Origin: Patescibacteria group bacterium UBA661
GTDB lineage: Bacteria > Patescibacteriota > Minisyncoccia > Phycocordibacterales > UBA918
Assembly: GCA_002299465.1 (NCBI GenBank)
Contig: DBNX01000026.1
Location: 1-40,525, forward strand
Direction: 5' to 3'
Length of the DNA stretch: 40,525 nucleotides
In this document: positions 1 through 7,502 of the stretch, one piece after another
How positions within the stretch are numbered: the first letter of the stretch is position 1
Layout of the letters: every line of letters starts with the position of its first letter
Translations under genes and position numbers: made by a program
The notes under the pieces: generated by a model
Seen by the model: the letters and a program-made list of their open reading frames with translations, nothing else
What the model was told of the DNA's origin: nothing
Database searches by the model: none

Positions 1-34
1 TTATTTTGCTACTCTAGTGCCTTCCTAAATTAGT

Positions 35-1276
35 CTAAGACTGCAAAATCTGTTCGCGTAGTTGTTTGGTGAAATCCACAATAAAATGCAAATTGTGGAT
101 TGATGCTAGTTGTGGTCCTAACATTTCATTAGCTCGAAACAGATGTGCTAAATAGGCCTTGGTGTAGGTACTGGCTACATAACCACTAGAAAATGTATCC
201 AGTGGTGTGTGGTCGTTTGTGTATTTTTGGTTGAGAATATTGATTTTTTTGGTTTCTGGATAGGTTAACGACCCGCAAGCCGTAGTTAACATTTTGCCGG
301 TCTTAACGTAAATGGTGCCGGTGCGACCAATCCGCGTGGGGGCAACACAATCAAAAGTATCACACCCTTTCAAAACACCTTCCACAATATCGATTGGTTC
401 ACCAATACCCAAGAGATGTCGTGGTCTGTCTTCTGGCAAGATTTCATTTACTACTTGGAGTGATTCACCCAAATCCTCTTTGCTAAAACTCCCACCAATA
501 CCAAAGCCGTCAAAATCCATAGCTGCCAGCGCCAGAGCACTAGCTCGCCTGAGGTCGCTGTAACGACCGCCCTGAACCACACCATACAAACCCTGTTTTT
601 TAATTGCCTCGTAATTTTGTTTGTGTGCTAAGAGACTCCGCTTCGCCCAGCGGTGGGTGCGGTCCATAGCTTCTTTTTGATAATCATATTCCGCCGTGGG
701 GCTGGTGCATTCATCAAACGCCACGATAATATCCGCCCCAATCGCTTGCTGGATTTCAATTGATCTTTCCGCTGTAAAACGGTGCATTGACCCATCTAAA
801 TGAGAGGTGAAAGTCACCCCCTCTTCGTCGATGATGCAGAGCTTGCCGTGCTCGGAAGCTGCTTCCTTAGAATAGACATTAAGACTGCGCGGTTGAATGA
901 CAGAATCAGACTCAGTCACTTCTCCCTTAGCAAACTTAGTCACTCCTTTACCAAAAGCCGCACCTAAAGAAAAAACCTGAAAACCGCCCGAATCAGTCAT
1001 CGTAGGCAAACGCCAATTAGCAAACGTTTGTAATCCTCCCGCTTGCTTTATAACTTCATGGCCCGGCTGTAAAAATAGATGGTAGGTGTTGGCAAGGGTA
1101 ATTTCGTTACCAATCAATTCGCGCGCCTGTTCTGGGGTAACACCTTTTATGCTACCTTTAGTACCAACCACCACAAAAGCGGGGGTTTTCACCTCACCGT
1201 GACGAGTGTCAATAACCCCAGCCCGCGCCAGTGAACTAGCGCTTTTCTTTTCAATTCTAAAATTAATTGGTTTCAT
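35..1276 (-). CDS. tgt: tRNA-guanine transglycosylase, zinc-site variant
   Basis: Predicted to exchange guanine for a 7-deazaguanine base (preQ1 or queuine) at position 34 of GUN-anticodon tRNAs; cytosolic TIM-barrel enzyme, 413 aa. Seen: the TDSGGFQVFSL motif with Asp95 (E. coli Asp89), FDEC with Asp188, VVQGG at 233-237, and FDCVAPTR with the nucleophile Asp309 (E. coli Asp264). Two oddities. First, about 40 extra residues (about 105-150) sit between the DSGGFQV loop and the next core strand. Second, the three zinc cysteines of the family (E. coli C302, C304, C307 in CDCYTC) are replaced by S363, G365 and A368, while the fourth ligand, His394 in the SIHN motif, is kept. Flanking conserved residues (LD before, AYL after) still align, so this is substitution and not a frameshift. 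No other queuosine gene is in the window. ATG start; no Shine-Dalgarno visible. Family call is firm; activity without zinc is uncertain. Confidence 0.95.
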   Translation of the reverse strand: MKPINFRIEKKSASSLARAGVIDTRHGEVKTPAFVVVGTKGSIKGVTPEQARELIGNEITLANTYHLFLQPGHEVIKQAGGLQTFANWRLPTMTDSGGFQVFSLGAAFGKGVTKFAKGEVTESDSVIQPRSLNVYSKEAASEHGKLCIIDEEGVTFTSHLDGSMHRFTAERSIEIQQAIGADIIVAFDECTSPTAEYDYQKEAMDRTHRWAKRSLLAHKQNYEAIKKQGLYGVVQGGRYSDLRRASALALAAMDFDGFGIGGSFSKEDLGESLQVVNEILPEDRPRHLLGIGEPIDIVEGVLKGCDTFDCVAPTRIGRTGTIYVKTGKMLTTACGSLTYPETKKINILNQKYTNDHTPLDTFSSGYVASTYTKAYLAHLFRANEMLGPQLASIHNLHFIVDFTKQLREQILQS

Positions 1277-1334
1277 ACGAGACAGTCGTCACTACAAAAC
1301 CACTAGTTAAACACCGACTTAGAGCTTGCGTCAA

Positions 1335-1880
1335 TTACCTAACTTCTAACAAGTCAATGGCGAAAACCAAAGTAGCGTTCGGTGGAATAGGTCCAATTCC
1401 TTGCTCTCCATAAGCTAAATGCGGTGGAATAACTAAAATCCGCTGACCGCCCACCTTCATACCAACCAGCCCCTCTTCCCAACCCTTAATCACTCTCCCT
1501 TCTCCTACTTTGAAGGTAAATGACTCACCTCGTTTATTTGAATTATCAAACTCAAAACCATCCTGTAAGGTGCCCACATAATGAACTACTACCGTGTCAC
1601 CAACAGCCACTTCTCTACCGGTTCCAATTTTAATGTCGTCTATTACCATTTTTTGTAACTCGCCACTAGGACTAGCGGCTTCTAATAACGCTTCTGTACG
1701 GGCTTGATTAACATCGCCACCAGCCCCAACCATAACAGCGGCAGCGCCACCTACCTGGGCGACTTGGTTGGGGGCGGTACCAGTTGTTAAAAATGACGTC
1801 TCGATTCGAATTAAATACAACGCCATCGCCATAAACAACATACTTATCGCGATTCCAACAATCTCAAATTTACTTATCAT
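1335..1880 (-). CDS. membrane-anchored FKBP-type peptidyl-prolyl isomerase
   Basis: 181 aa. A hydrophobic N-terminal segment (about 5-24) anchors or exports the protein, an Ala/Gly-rich linker follows, and one FKBP domain fills about 75-181. The ligand and active-site residues of FKBP12 are all recognisable: Tyr101 (VHYVGTL), Phe111-Asp112, Phe123, Val130-Ile131, Trp134 (VIKGWEEGL), Tyr157 (AYGEQG) and Phe173. The fold ends precisely at the C-terminus. It catalyses cis-trans isomerisation of Xaa-Pro bonds and, with the anchor, probably acts outside the membrane as a foldase for secreted proteins, which fits the many exported proteins here. It starts 11 bp after the CapA-like gene, so it is probably co-transcribed with it; 58 bp separate it from tgt. 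Confidence 0.93.
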   Translation of the reverse strand: MISKFEIVGIAISMLFMAMALYLIRIETSFLTTGTAPNQVAQVGGAAAVMVGAGGDVNQARTEALLEAASPSGELQKMVIDDIKIGTGREVAVGDTVVVHYVGTLQDGFEFDNSNKRGESFTFKVGEGRVIKGWEEGLVGMKVGGQRILVIPPHLAYGEQGIGPIPPNATLVFAIDLLEVR

Positions 1881-1891
1881 ATGACGGTTAT

Positions 1892-3004
1892 TTATTGTTT
1901 TATAATAGCGTTTTCTGTTGAAGTTGCAAGTGCTGATGGTATTGTCAGATTGCCGGCGAGGATTGACGATACCAACACCTCATCACTTCGTTCTGCTAAT
2001 TCTGCCAGAAAATCTTGACGCATTTCTTCTGCCATTAACGTTGGCTGAGCAGGCTGCGTCAGAGTTTCAACTGGCCAAAAAATTAACTGTGGTGTGCCTG
2101 CCAAAAACTTTAGCTCTAAAACCAAACCCTGCTGAACATCACGTGAAAAATATTGATCAAATATAAAATTGCCCAACGAATAAAATACCGGCACCTCGTC
2201 AATAATTTCTACCGACTGCACCACGTGTGGATGGTGTCCAATAATCAAATCAATTCCTAAGGCAACCAATTTTCTGGCAAATTGCCGCTGCGCTGAAGAC
2301 GGAGTTAGTTCGTATTCATTACCCCAATGAATATAGGCAATTTGCAGATCTGATGATTGTGACAAATTAGCTAACGCTGGTTGTAATTCTTCCTTGGTGT
2401 AGGAATGTATTAATGTATGAAGACCAATAATCCCCACTCTCTTATCGGACACCTCAATTACAGTTGTTGAGGTGGCGTTAATAACGCTCGGATGCCCAAA
2501 TGGATTAAGTGCCTGCTCGGTAAGAATATTTACAGTGTTACTTAAACCCGCTCCGCCATAATCAAAAGCGTGATTATTGGCTAGTGAAAAATGAGTAAAG
2601 CCCGCCTCGCTTAGGGCTGGAATAAATTGCTCAGAAACCGAAAATTGAAAGGTGAAGTTAGGAGTCCGCCGGTGTTGAAGCGGTATAGCAGCCTCAAAAT
2701 TGCCGACCACAAAATCCTCCCCAGTCGTCCAGGGTAGCTGACCGAGATGCGGATAATCAAAACCTCTAACCGTCATTAAGTGCTCAACGTGTCGAGCTAG
2801 CATCACGTCACCAGTAAAGAAAATAGATTTGGCTGGCGGTACTTCTAAATCAATATATTCATCTTCGCTAGTTTTGGTTCCCGGTTCACCTAGAGCGAGG
2901 TTGGGAAAATTGGTGACTGACAGGTTTAGGTAAGCAAACCACAAACCAGACCCCAACATAACAGCCAGAAATACACCAGCCACTTTTTTGACCAGATTAT
3001 TCAT
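1892..3004 (-). CDS. CapA/PgsA-family metallophosphatase-fold protein
   Basis: 370 aa with an N-terminal membrane anchor (about 9-29) and a single CapA (poly-gamma-glutamate synthesis) domain over about 58-310. Seen in order: GDVMLAR (65-71), GNFE (101-104), ANNHAFDYG (142-150), HWGNEY (226-231), GHHPHVVQ (256-263) and SLGNFIFD (276-283); the Asp, Asn and His residues in these motifs are the expected metal ligands of the calcineurin-like fold. Homologues take part in surface polymer export in Bacillus, but the family is broad and no capB/capC partner is nearby, so the substrate is unknown. The extracytoplasmic placement suggests action on a surface glycan or polymer. The preceding gene ends 3 bp upstream, consistent with translational coupling. 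Confidence 0.9.
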   Translation of the reverse strand: MNNLVKKVAGVFLAVMLGSGLWFAYLNLSVTNFPNLALGEPGTKTSEDEYIDLEVPPAKSIFFTGDVMLARHVEHLMTVRGFDYPHLGQLPWTTGEDFVVGNFEAAIPLQHRRTPNFTFQFSVSEQFIPALSEAGFTHFSLANNHAFDYGGAGLSNTVNILTEQALNPFGHPSVINATSTTVIEVSDKRVGIIGLHTLIHSYTKEELQPALANLSQSSDLQIAYIHWGNEYELTPSSAQRQFARKLVALGIDLIIGHHPHVVQSVEIIDEVPVFYSLGNFIFDQYFSRDVQQGLVLELKFLAGTPQLIFWPVETLTQPAQPTLMAEEMRQDFLAELAERSDEVLVSSILAGNLTIPSALATSTENAIIKQ

Positions 3005-3007
3005 AGT

Positions 3008-3430
3008 TTACTCAAAAAATGTGTGGGGTGAGGTCGGGTGAAACGGTCCTGCTTTATAGTGGTACATCGCTGCCAACAAACCTCCGAGAGCGAGAATAAG
3101 TGTTAACAAGATAGTGACAAAATGGTGGGCGTTGGGATGATAATTTTTTTGTCCAATTTTGCCTTCTAACTCTGTAATTCTAACTTCGATACCTAACAAC
3201 GAGGAAATTTCCTGCGGATTAAGAGAGCAGTCAGACCGCTGAATTTTATACAAACCTTGTAGTTTTTCTGGTGTCGGAGTGTTGTGTTTTTGTATTAAAT
3301 CAACAATTTTGTCTATATCTTCCGCAGAAAATCTGGCTTGCTCTAGTGCGGATTTAATAGCCTCTCGGGATGAGGCCAGTGACAATCCTTGAATCTTTAA
3401 CATTATTTCAATATCAAGTAGATTCGGCAT
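3008..3430 (-). CDS. small membrane protein of unknown function
   Basis: 140 aa, not recognised. The N-terminal 100 residues are predicted largely helical and soluble, with two charged helices (about 22-50 and 72-92); a single membrane segment lies at about 103-123 (TILLTLILALGGLLAAMYHY) followed by a short Pro/His-rich tail. This tail-anchored layout would place the helical part in the cytoplasm. It sits 7 bp after the AI-2E-family transporter gene and 3 bp before the CapA-like gene, so it belongs to that operon. Alternative starts at residue 10 are possible. Function cannot be assigned from sequence. Confidence 0.75.
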   Translation of the reverse strand: MPNLLDIEIMLKIQGLSLASSREAIKSALEQARFSAEDIDKIVDLIQKHNTPTPEKLQGLYKIQRSDCSLNPQEISSLLGIEVRITELEGKIGQKNYHPNAHHFVTILLTLILALGGLLAAMYHYKAGPFHPTSPHTFFE

Positions 3431-3437
3431 ACTAAGT

Positions 3438-4481
3438 TCACTTGCGCGTTTTATTACTACTGTCGACTGTGTATTGATTATAAATCTCTAACAAAACTAC
3501 AAACAAGGTGATGATGACTGGACCGATAATAAAACCAATTGGTCCAAAGGCCGAAATACCACCCAGTACCGAGATAAGAACAATGAATGGGTGAAGTTTG
3601 TTGCCTCGACTCATTAACTGGGGAGCGACAATATTATCGATAACGATAATCGAAACTATCATCCAAACCAACAAACCAATTGCCGCTCCCACATCACCGG
3701 TGAAAAACAAAAACAAAATACCGGGAATCATTATTGCGGGAGTACCCACTCCAGGTAACATCGCTAAGACGGCACCAATCGCCCCCCACAAAACCGCTCG
3801 TTCAATACCAAAAATGGTAAAGCCTAAAGCGGCTAACGTACCCTGCAGTAGAGAGACCAGTAGGATTCCAGTTGCCACCGAGCGTACCGCGACTGCTAAT
3901 CGGCTTAAAATTACTGAATCGTCTTTGTCGCTCAGTGGACTAATCTTAATTAGGATTTTCAAAAATTCTCGCCCATCACGGAAAAAATAAAATGAACCGA
4001 TCAAAGAGATGAGGACAACAAACACTGTCGAGATTGTTCCGGCAAAAATTCGTCCAATATTACCCACAAACCATTCTGCACTTTGCTTGATTTGTTCAGT
4101 TAAATCAATCGAAAAACCCGGGAGGTACACCTGTACAGTTTGTTCAATGTTTTCAATATAACGATCAATTGGTAGTTCCCCGCCAGCTCCCAGCGTTTGA
4201 TAAAAACTAACCAATTCTCTAACCAACACTGACGATATAAAAATGAGGGGCAGAATGATTACAACCACCGCCATCACAGTCGTGATGGCAGCGGCCAAAG
4301 ATTTGTTATTTTTATAAACATTACGCTCGATTATTTCATATAGCGGATAACAAATTGTTACGATAATCACCGCCAGCGCGAGGGCAGTAATAAAGGGCGA
4401 AAAGACCTGCCACACTAGGTAACCGGAAGCAATTAAAACTGCAAAAAAGAATGCGTACTCGACTACTCGGTGTAATGACAT
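3438..4481 (-). CDS. AI-2E/PerM-family transporter
   Basis: 347 aa polytopic membrane protein with the hydrophobic pattern of the AI-2E transporter (UPF0118/PerM) family: paired N-terminal membrane segments, a soluble stretch at about 95-150, then a C-terminal bundle. Family-specific features include a Gly/Pro-rich re-entrant region (LPGVGTPAIMIPG), an IVIDNIVAPQL motif and LHPFIVLISVLGGISAFGP near the end. Characterised relatives export autoinducer-2 or act as sodium/proton antiporters; the substrate here is unknown and a quorum-sensing role should not be assumed. The start is followed upstream by a GATAAT hexamer (4488-4493) only six bases from the ATG, and a terminator lies just beyond it, so this gene probably heads its own operon with the three genes downstream. 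Confidence 0.9.
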   Translation of the reverse strand: MSLHRVVEYAFFFAVLIASGYLVWQVFSPFITALALAVIIVTICYPLYEIIERNVYKNNKSLAAAITTVMAVVVIILPLIFISSVLVRELVSFYQTLGAGGELPIDRYIENIEQTVQVYLPGFSIDLTEQIKQSAEWFVGNIGRIFAGTISTVFVVLISLIGSFYFFRDGREFLKILIKISPLSDKDDSVILSRLAVAVRSVATGILLVSLLQGTLAALGFTIFGIERAVLWGAIGAVLAMLPGVGTPAIMIPGILFLFFTGDVGAAIGLLVWMIVSIIVIDNIVAPQLMSRGNKLHPFIVLISVLGGISAFGPIGFIIGPVIITLFVVLLEIYNQYTVDSSNKTRK

Positions 4482-4510
4482 AAAATTATTATCAGCTTAA
4501 TAATATCAGC

Positions 4511-4546
4511 CAAAAATCAAAAGGACTAGGCATATGCCCAGTCCTA
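4511..4546 (-). terminator. rho-independent terminator
   Basis: Inverted repeat 4522-4531 / 4536-4545 (one G-U pair on the minus-strand RNA, loop of four bases) followed on the minus strand by a T-rich tract covering 4512-4522 (TTTTGATTTTT). It begins five bases after the stop codon of the 50-residue membrane protein gene and separates that gene from the AI-2E-family operon. Confidence 0.85.
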
Positions 4547-4550
4547 ACGT

Positions 4551-4703
4551 TTATATCTCAGAGAGACGTTGTTCTGATTTTTGAGCAGCACTCTCTAGGG
4601 CTTTGAAGCTAGCCGAGAGTGCTTGTTCTAAATCAGACATCGCTTGTCCCATGAAATAAAAAAGACCCCACAAAATAATAATGAAACCAATGGCTGTGCG
4701 CAT
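4551..4703 (-). CDS. 50-residue single-pass membrane protein
   Basis: Short open frame (50 codons plus TAA) that begins ATG CGC ACA and encodes one N-terminal membrane segment (residues 4-18, AIGFIIILWGLFYFM) followed by a charged amphipathic helix (SDLEQALSASFKALESAAQK) and a Ser/Glu/Arg-rich end. The case for it being real is context: a strong extended -10 promoter lies 92-97 bases upstream (4795-4800), a canonical terminator starts five bases after the stop, and the stretch has no better explanation. Function unknown; it could be a small membrane regulator or the coding part of a dual-function RNA. No Shine-Dalgarno beyond a G-rich run about 17 bases upstream of the start. Confidence 0.6.
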   Translation of the reverse strand: MRTAIGFIIILWGLFYFMGQAMSDLEQALSASFKALESAAQKSEQRLSEI

Positions 4704-4794
4704 AACTTAGTTATGTTGTTACCCCCAAACCCACTTCGCAGCGAGCTCTGTATAAATGACAGAAGGGCGCAGACCATCTCGGCATCTGTCTTAG

Positions 4795-4822
4795 ATTATA
4801 CCATATCTCAGCAAATTTACAA
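4795..4822 (-). promoter_or_regulatory. extended -10 promoter
   Basis: On the minus strand, TATAAT (4795-4800) is preceded by TGG (4801-4803, extended -10) and, 16 bases further, by TTGTAA (4817-4822) as a -35. Predicted transcription start near 4788, giving an approximately 85-base leader before the small membrane protein gene; that leader contains a six-base inverted repeat (GACAGA / TCTGTC). A 65-codon minus-strand frame overlaps this region but looks non-coding. Confidence 0.75.
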
Positions 4823-4923
4823 CCAGCCAGCTCTGGATAAGTCTTGGTTTTATTATTTTTTGCCGCCACTTTCAAATTAACGCTAGAAAAATAAATGCCA
4901 GACACTAATTAACTCTATCGAAA

Positions 4924-5670
4924 CTAGTAAAAGTTGTATAAAAAATCTAGACCCAGCCAGTTAAAAGCTCTGGTACTTAGGTCGAGGATAAGACCCTCTT
5001 GCCCAATTAGTAAGAGAACGCCAATAACAGCAATTATGGTGGCAGCTGTGTAGCGTAGTAAAGTCTCAAGCCAAAGTAGGGTTGCTAGTTTGGCTTGGAA
5101 ACGGGAGAAGAGATAAGCACAAAGCATAAACGAGGTGGAGAGACCGACTGAGAATACCACTAATAACAAGGCGGCTGTGCTGGTTGCATTGGCGGTACTC
5201 GCCATCAACAATATCGTTCCTAAGATTGGACCGATACACGGACTCCAGCTAAGAGAGAAAAAGACTCCCAGCATAAGTGAGCTGGACTTAGTACCTGGAA
5301 CGATAAAGCGTGGTAACGGAAATCCTCCCTGGCCAAATTTAATGATAGACAAACGAAAGAAAAGTGTCACTGCAAAAATTATTAGTAAGAAACCAGAAAT
5401 CTGACGCAACAGTGGTACCCAATCGTTAACCAGCCCACCGAGCATCCCCGCCAACAATCCTAATGTGATAAAAATTATGGAAAAACCAAAACTGAAAAAA
5501 GCAGCGTTTGTGAGCATCTTGTGGCGGTACTGGAGAGGAGATAATCCGTTTTTGTCACCAGACAGAACCGCTAAAAAAGCGGGGATGAGAGGTAGCGTGC
5601 AAGGCGCCAAGAACATCAACACCCCCGCCAAAAAGCTAGCGACAATTAGTAATGTAGTTATCTCTAGCAT
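4924..5670 (-). CDS. ccdA: CcdA-family transmembrane thiol-disulfide carrier
   Basis: 248 aa, six predicted membrane segments. The two family half-motifs are present, each with its redox cysteine: LAPCTLPLIP (Cys24) and WSPCIGPILG (Cys145), which shuttle reducing equivalents from cytosolic thioredoxin to extracytoplasmic thioredoxin-like proteins. The length is that of the short CcdA form, without the DsbD periplasmic domains. It is the last gene of a four-gene operon (unknown, DsbA-like, TlpA-like, CcdA) with gaps of only 3-4 bp. Oddly, its immediate neighbour and expected partner has lost both thioredoxin cysteines, so CcdA may instead serve the DsbA-like protein or another substrate. Confidence 0.93.
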   Translation of the reverse strand: MLEITTLLIVASFLAGVLMFLAPCTLPLIPAFLAVLSGDKNGLSPLQYRHKMLTNAAFFSFGFSIIFITLGLLAGMLGGLVNDWVPLLRQISGFLLIIFAVTLFFRLSIIKFGQGGFPLPRFIVPGTKSSSLMLGVFFSLSWSPCIGPILGTILLMASTANATSTAALLLVVFSVGLSTSFMLCAYLFSRFQAKLATLLWLETLLRYTAATIIAVIGVLLLIGQEGLILDLSTRAFNWLGLDFLYNFY

Positions 5671-5674
5671 AAAA

Positions 5675-6235
5675 CTAGGGTTGTAAAACCGAATTAATAT
5701 GGGTGCGTAAAGTATCGCTATCTACCTGACCGCGCCAGTGCTGAATTATTTCACCCCGTTGGTTAAAAAGGACGGTCTCGGGCATCGCGTAACCGCCAAC
5801 CGTTTGGTAGAAACGATCTTCAGTGTCAATTACCACCAGTAACTCTGGTAGTGGTGGTACGGTTGCTAAATATCTTTGTGCCAACGCTAGTGTATCTTTG
5901 CGGTTTAGCGCAATGAAAACAACTCCGCGGTCACGCAGTTCCCCACTGAGTGCATTTAGCATCGACAAATCTGTATTCGAGTACGGAGACCAACTAGCCC
6001 ACGCCATAACGACGATTACCTTACCCAAATAATCGTCTAAATTTACAGGGTTACCGTTTATATCAACGTAAGTAAATTCACCAGCGGTTGATTCCGATTG
6101 CTTAAATAATTCCCTTGTTTCATCGACGACTCGGGTAGTTTGGTAATGTAAATAAAAATAAGTTGCCAGCAAAACCACGAGGGCTATCCCCGACAGTAGA
6201 CCAATAAACTTTAGCTGGGCTGGTGATAATTTCAT
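5675..6235 (-). CDS. TlpA/thioredoxin-fold protein lacking CXXC cysteines
   Basis: 186 aa. N-terminal anchor (about 9-30) then a thioredoxin-like domain of the TlpA/ResA type (about 50-184): the central beta strand and active-site loop read WASWSPYSN, and a cis-proline loop is present at YAMPETVLF (Pro152). Where the family has W-C-P-P-C, this protein has Trp82-Ser83-Pro84-Tyr85-Ser86; both cysteines are serines (codons TCT and TCG), and no cysteine remains anywhere in the protein. The fold is otherwise intact, so it is not an obvious pseudogene. It cannot perform dithiol exchange; binding or chaperone-like roles are conceivable. Operon position between the DsbA-like gene (3 bp) and ccdA (4 bp). 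Confidence 0.85.
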   Translation of the reverse strand: MKLSPAQLKFIGLLSGIALVVLLATYFYLHYQTTRVVDETRELFKQSESTAGEFTYVDINGNPVNLDDYLGKVIVVMAWASWSPYSNTDLSMLNALSGELRDRGVVFIALNRKDTLALAQRYLATVPPLPELLVVIDTEDRFYQTVGGYAMPETVLFNQRGEIIQHWRGQVDSDTLRTHINSVLQP

Positions 6236-6238
6236 TGC

Positions 6239-6922
6239 TTATTGATTGGTGAGTACGGCAATAACTTCTCGCCAATTCTCAATTGGCTGGGCGCCAGAAA
6301 TAATTTGAGAATTACCAGAAGGCAGGTGTTTGACGATACTAAAAGGTGTCCCACGCGCGCCCAAATCAAGCGCTGCTGCAGCATCAGCATTCACTAAAGT
6401 CTCAATCTCCGGGTTACTTAAACACTCAACAAACCCAGCTTCTTCGACACCAAGAGCCACTGCTTCACGAATATAAAGATCTCGAGAATATGAACCGATA
6501 AAGGGGTAGAGGCGTTCTAGATATGTGAAAAAATCAGCGGCGCCTAATTGTTTACCCACGCATTCGCTGGCGATGGCTGAGGGTAGTGATTCGCTGTTCC
6601 GGGGCGATGGGAGATGACGGTATTCCCAACGGATAGTTCCTGCGGACTGGTCCACCAGAGTTTTAAGAATGGGGTGTAGCCGAGCGCAGAACGGACACTT
6701 TAAATCAGAGAATTCGACGATGACTATTTCTGCCTCTGAATTACCGTAATAAAACGCGGGCTGACTGCGTTCGGGAATAGGTATCACGGACAACTGTTCG
6801 GTCTGGGGCAAATTTGCAGCTGGAGCAGGAACCTCATTACCACGTATACCAATGAGCATGAGTGAAGCCGCCACTAATCCCGACCCAGCTAAAATTGCAA
6901 TAGCAACGTGCGCTCTGTTCAT
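6239..6922 (-). CDS. DsbA/BdbD-family thiol oxidoreductase
   Basis: 227 aa, N-terminal anchor (about 7-26), then a DsbA-type thioredoxin domain with a helical insert. The catalytic CPFC motif is at Cys76-Cys79 (FSDLKCPFCARLHP) and the cis-proline is Pro193 (RGTPF). A second cysteine pair, Cys121 and Cys167, lies in the helical insert. Predicted to introduce or isomerise disulfides in exported proteins. This fits the neighbours: the surface proteins in the window carry regularly spaced cysteine pairs. It lies 4 bp after the gene for a small anchored protein with two cysteines and 3 bp before the cysteine-less TlpA-like gene. No DsbB or VKOR homologue is seen here, so the re-oxidising partner is unknown. 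Confidence 0.92.
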   Translation of the reverse strand: MNRAHVAIAILAGSGLVAASLMLIGIRGNEVPAPAANLPQTEQLSVIPIPERSQPAFYYGNSEAEIVIVEFSDLKCPFCARLHPILKTLVDQSAGTIRWEYRHLPSPRNSESLPSAIASECVGKQLGAADFFTYLERLYPFIGSYSRDLYIREAVALGVEEAGFVECLSNPEIETLVNADAAAALDLGARGTPFSIVKHLPSGNSQIISGAQPIENWREVIAVLTNQ

Positions 6923-6926
6923 AGAC

Positions 6927-7406
6927 TTAACCCTTTATGAATAATTCAAAGTTATCTGGCGTTTCTCCGGGAGCGGGCGGTATAAGATTGAGGAGTACTT
7001 CCCTATCCATAAAGAAAGCTTTTACCTCCGCTTCTTCAGAAGCGGTAGTTGTAATTAAAAATCTTTGGGTTGTAGCCAACGTTGCACAAAATTCGGCTTG
7101 ATTTATTACTGTAAAATCAAGCCGAATTGTCTCTGGATAAGAATCCATAACCTGAGCTGAAGTGTTTAACAAATCGCAGGGTGTCGGTAAAGTAATCTCA
7201 CCCGCAAAAGTGTGTACTCCGTCAATGAAAAAGTGCTTGGCATCAATTCTAGTGATGCCAAGATAAGGGTCAGCGGCAGTTTCTTCCTTGGGTGGAGTGG
7301 TTACCGTCTCTGGCTGTGCTGATTGATTTAAATAGGCAAAAATAAACATCCCCAATACCAAGACGATGAAGAGGATTACCGCTAGTACAATTGTTCGCTT
7401 GTCCAT
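6927..7406 (-). CDS. anchored extracytoplasmic protein of unknown function
   Basis: 159 aa, first gene of the thiol-redox operon. A single N-terminal membrane anchor (about 6-25) is followed by a Thr/Pro/Glu-rich linker and a small beta-rich domain (about 48-159). Two cysteines, Cys77 (LPTPCDLL) and Cys107 (AEFCATL), are spaced so that they could form a structural disulfide. I recognise no family. Its place ahead of the DsbA-like gene, 4 bp apart, suggests it is a partner or substrate of the redox system. Its promoter is probably the extended -10 element at 7435-7443. Confidence 0.8.
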   Translation of the reverse strand: MDKRTIVLAVILFIVLVLGMFIFAYLNQSAQPETVTTPPKEETAADPYLGITRIDAKHFFIDGVHTFAGEITLPTPCDLLNTSAQVMDSYPETIRLDFTVINQAEFCATLATTQRFLITTTASEEAEVKAFFMDREVLLNLIPPAPGETPDNFELFIKG

Positions 7407-7434
7407 AGTGAATATAAATTAAGTTAACACTTCT

Positions 7435-7443
7435 AGTATAACA
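7435..7443 (-). promoter_or_regulatory. extended -10 promoter of the thiol-redox operon
   Basis: Minus-strand TGTTATACT: TATACT at 7435-7440 with the extended TGT at 7441-7443. No convincing -35. It lies 28 bases upstream of the first ATG of the operon, predicting a leader of about 20 bases. The identical nonamer occurs upstream of the cohesin operon. Confidence 0.6.
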
Positions 7444-7502
7444 CTTATCGTTCTAGGATGTGAGCTTATTACCTGCTGTCTCAGAAGTACTCGACATAAC
7501 TT

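Noticed and set aside
4711..4905. 65-codon minus-strand frame between ccdA and the small membrane protein
   Set aside because: It runs through the TATAAT promoter and the leader, lacks a ribosome site and has an unlikely composition; a promoter and leader explain the stretch better.
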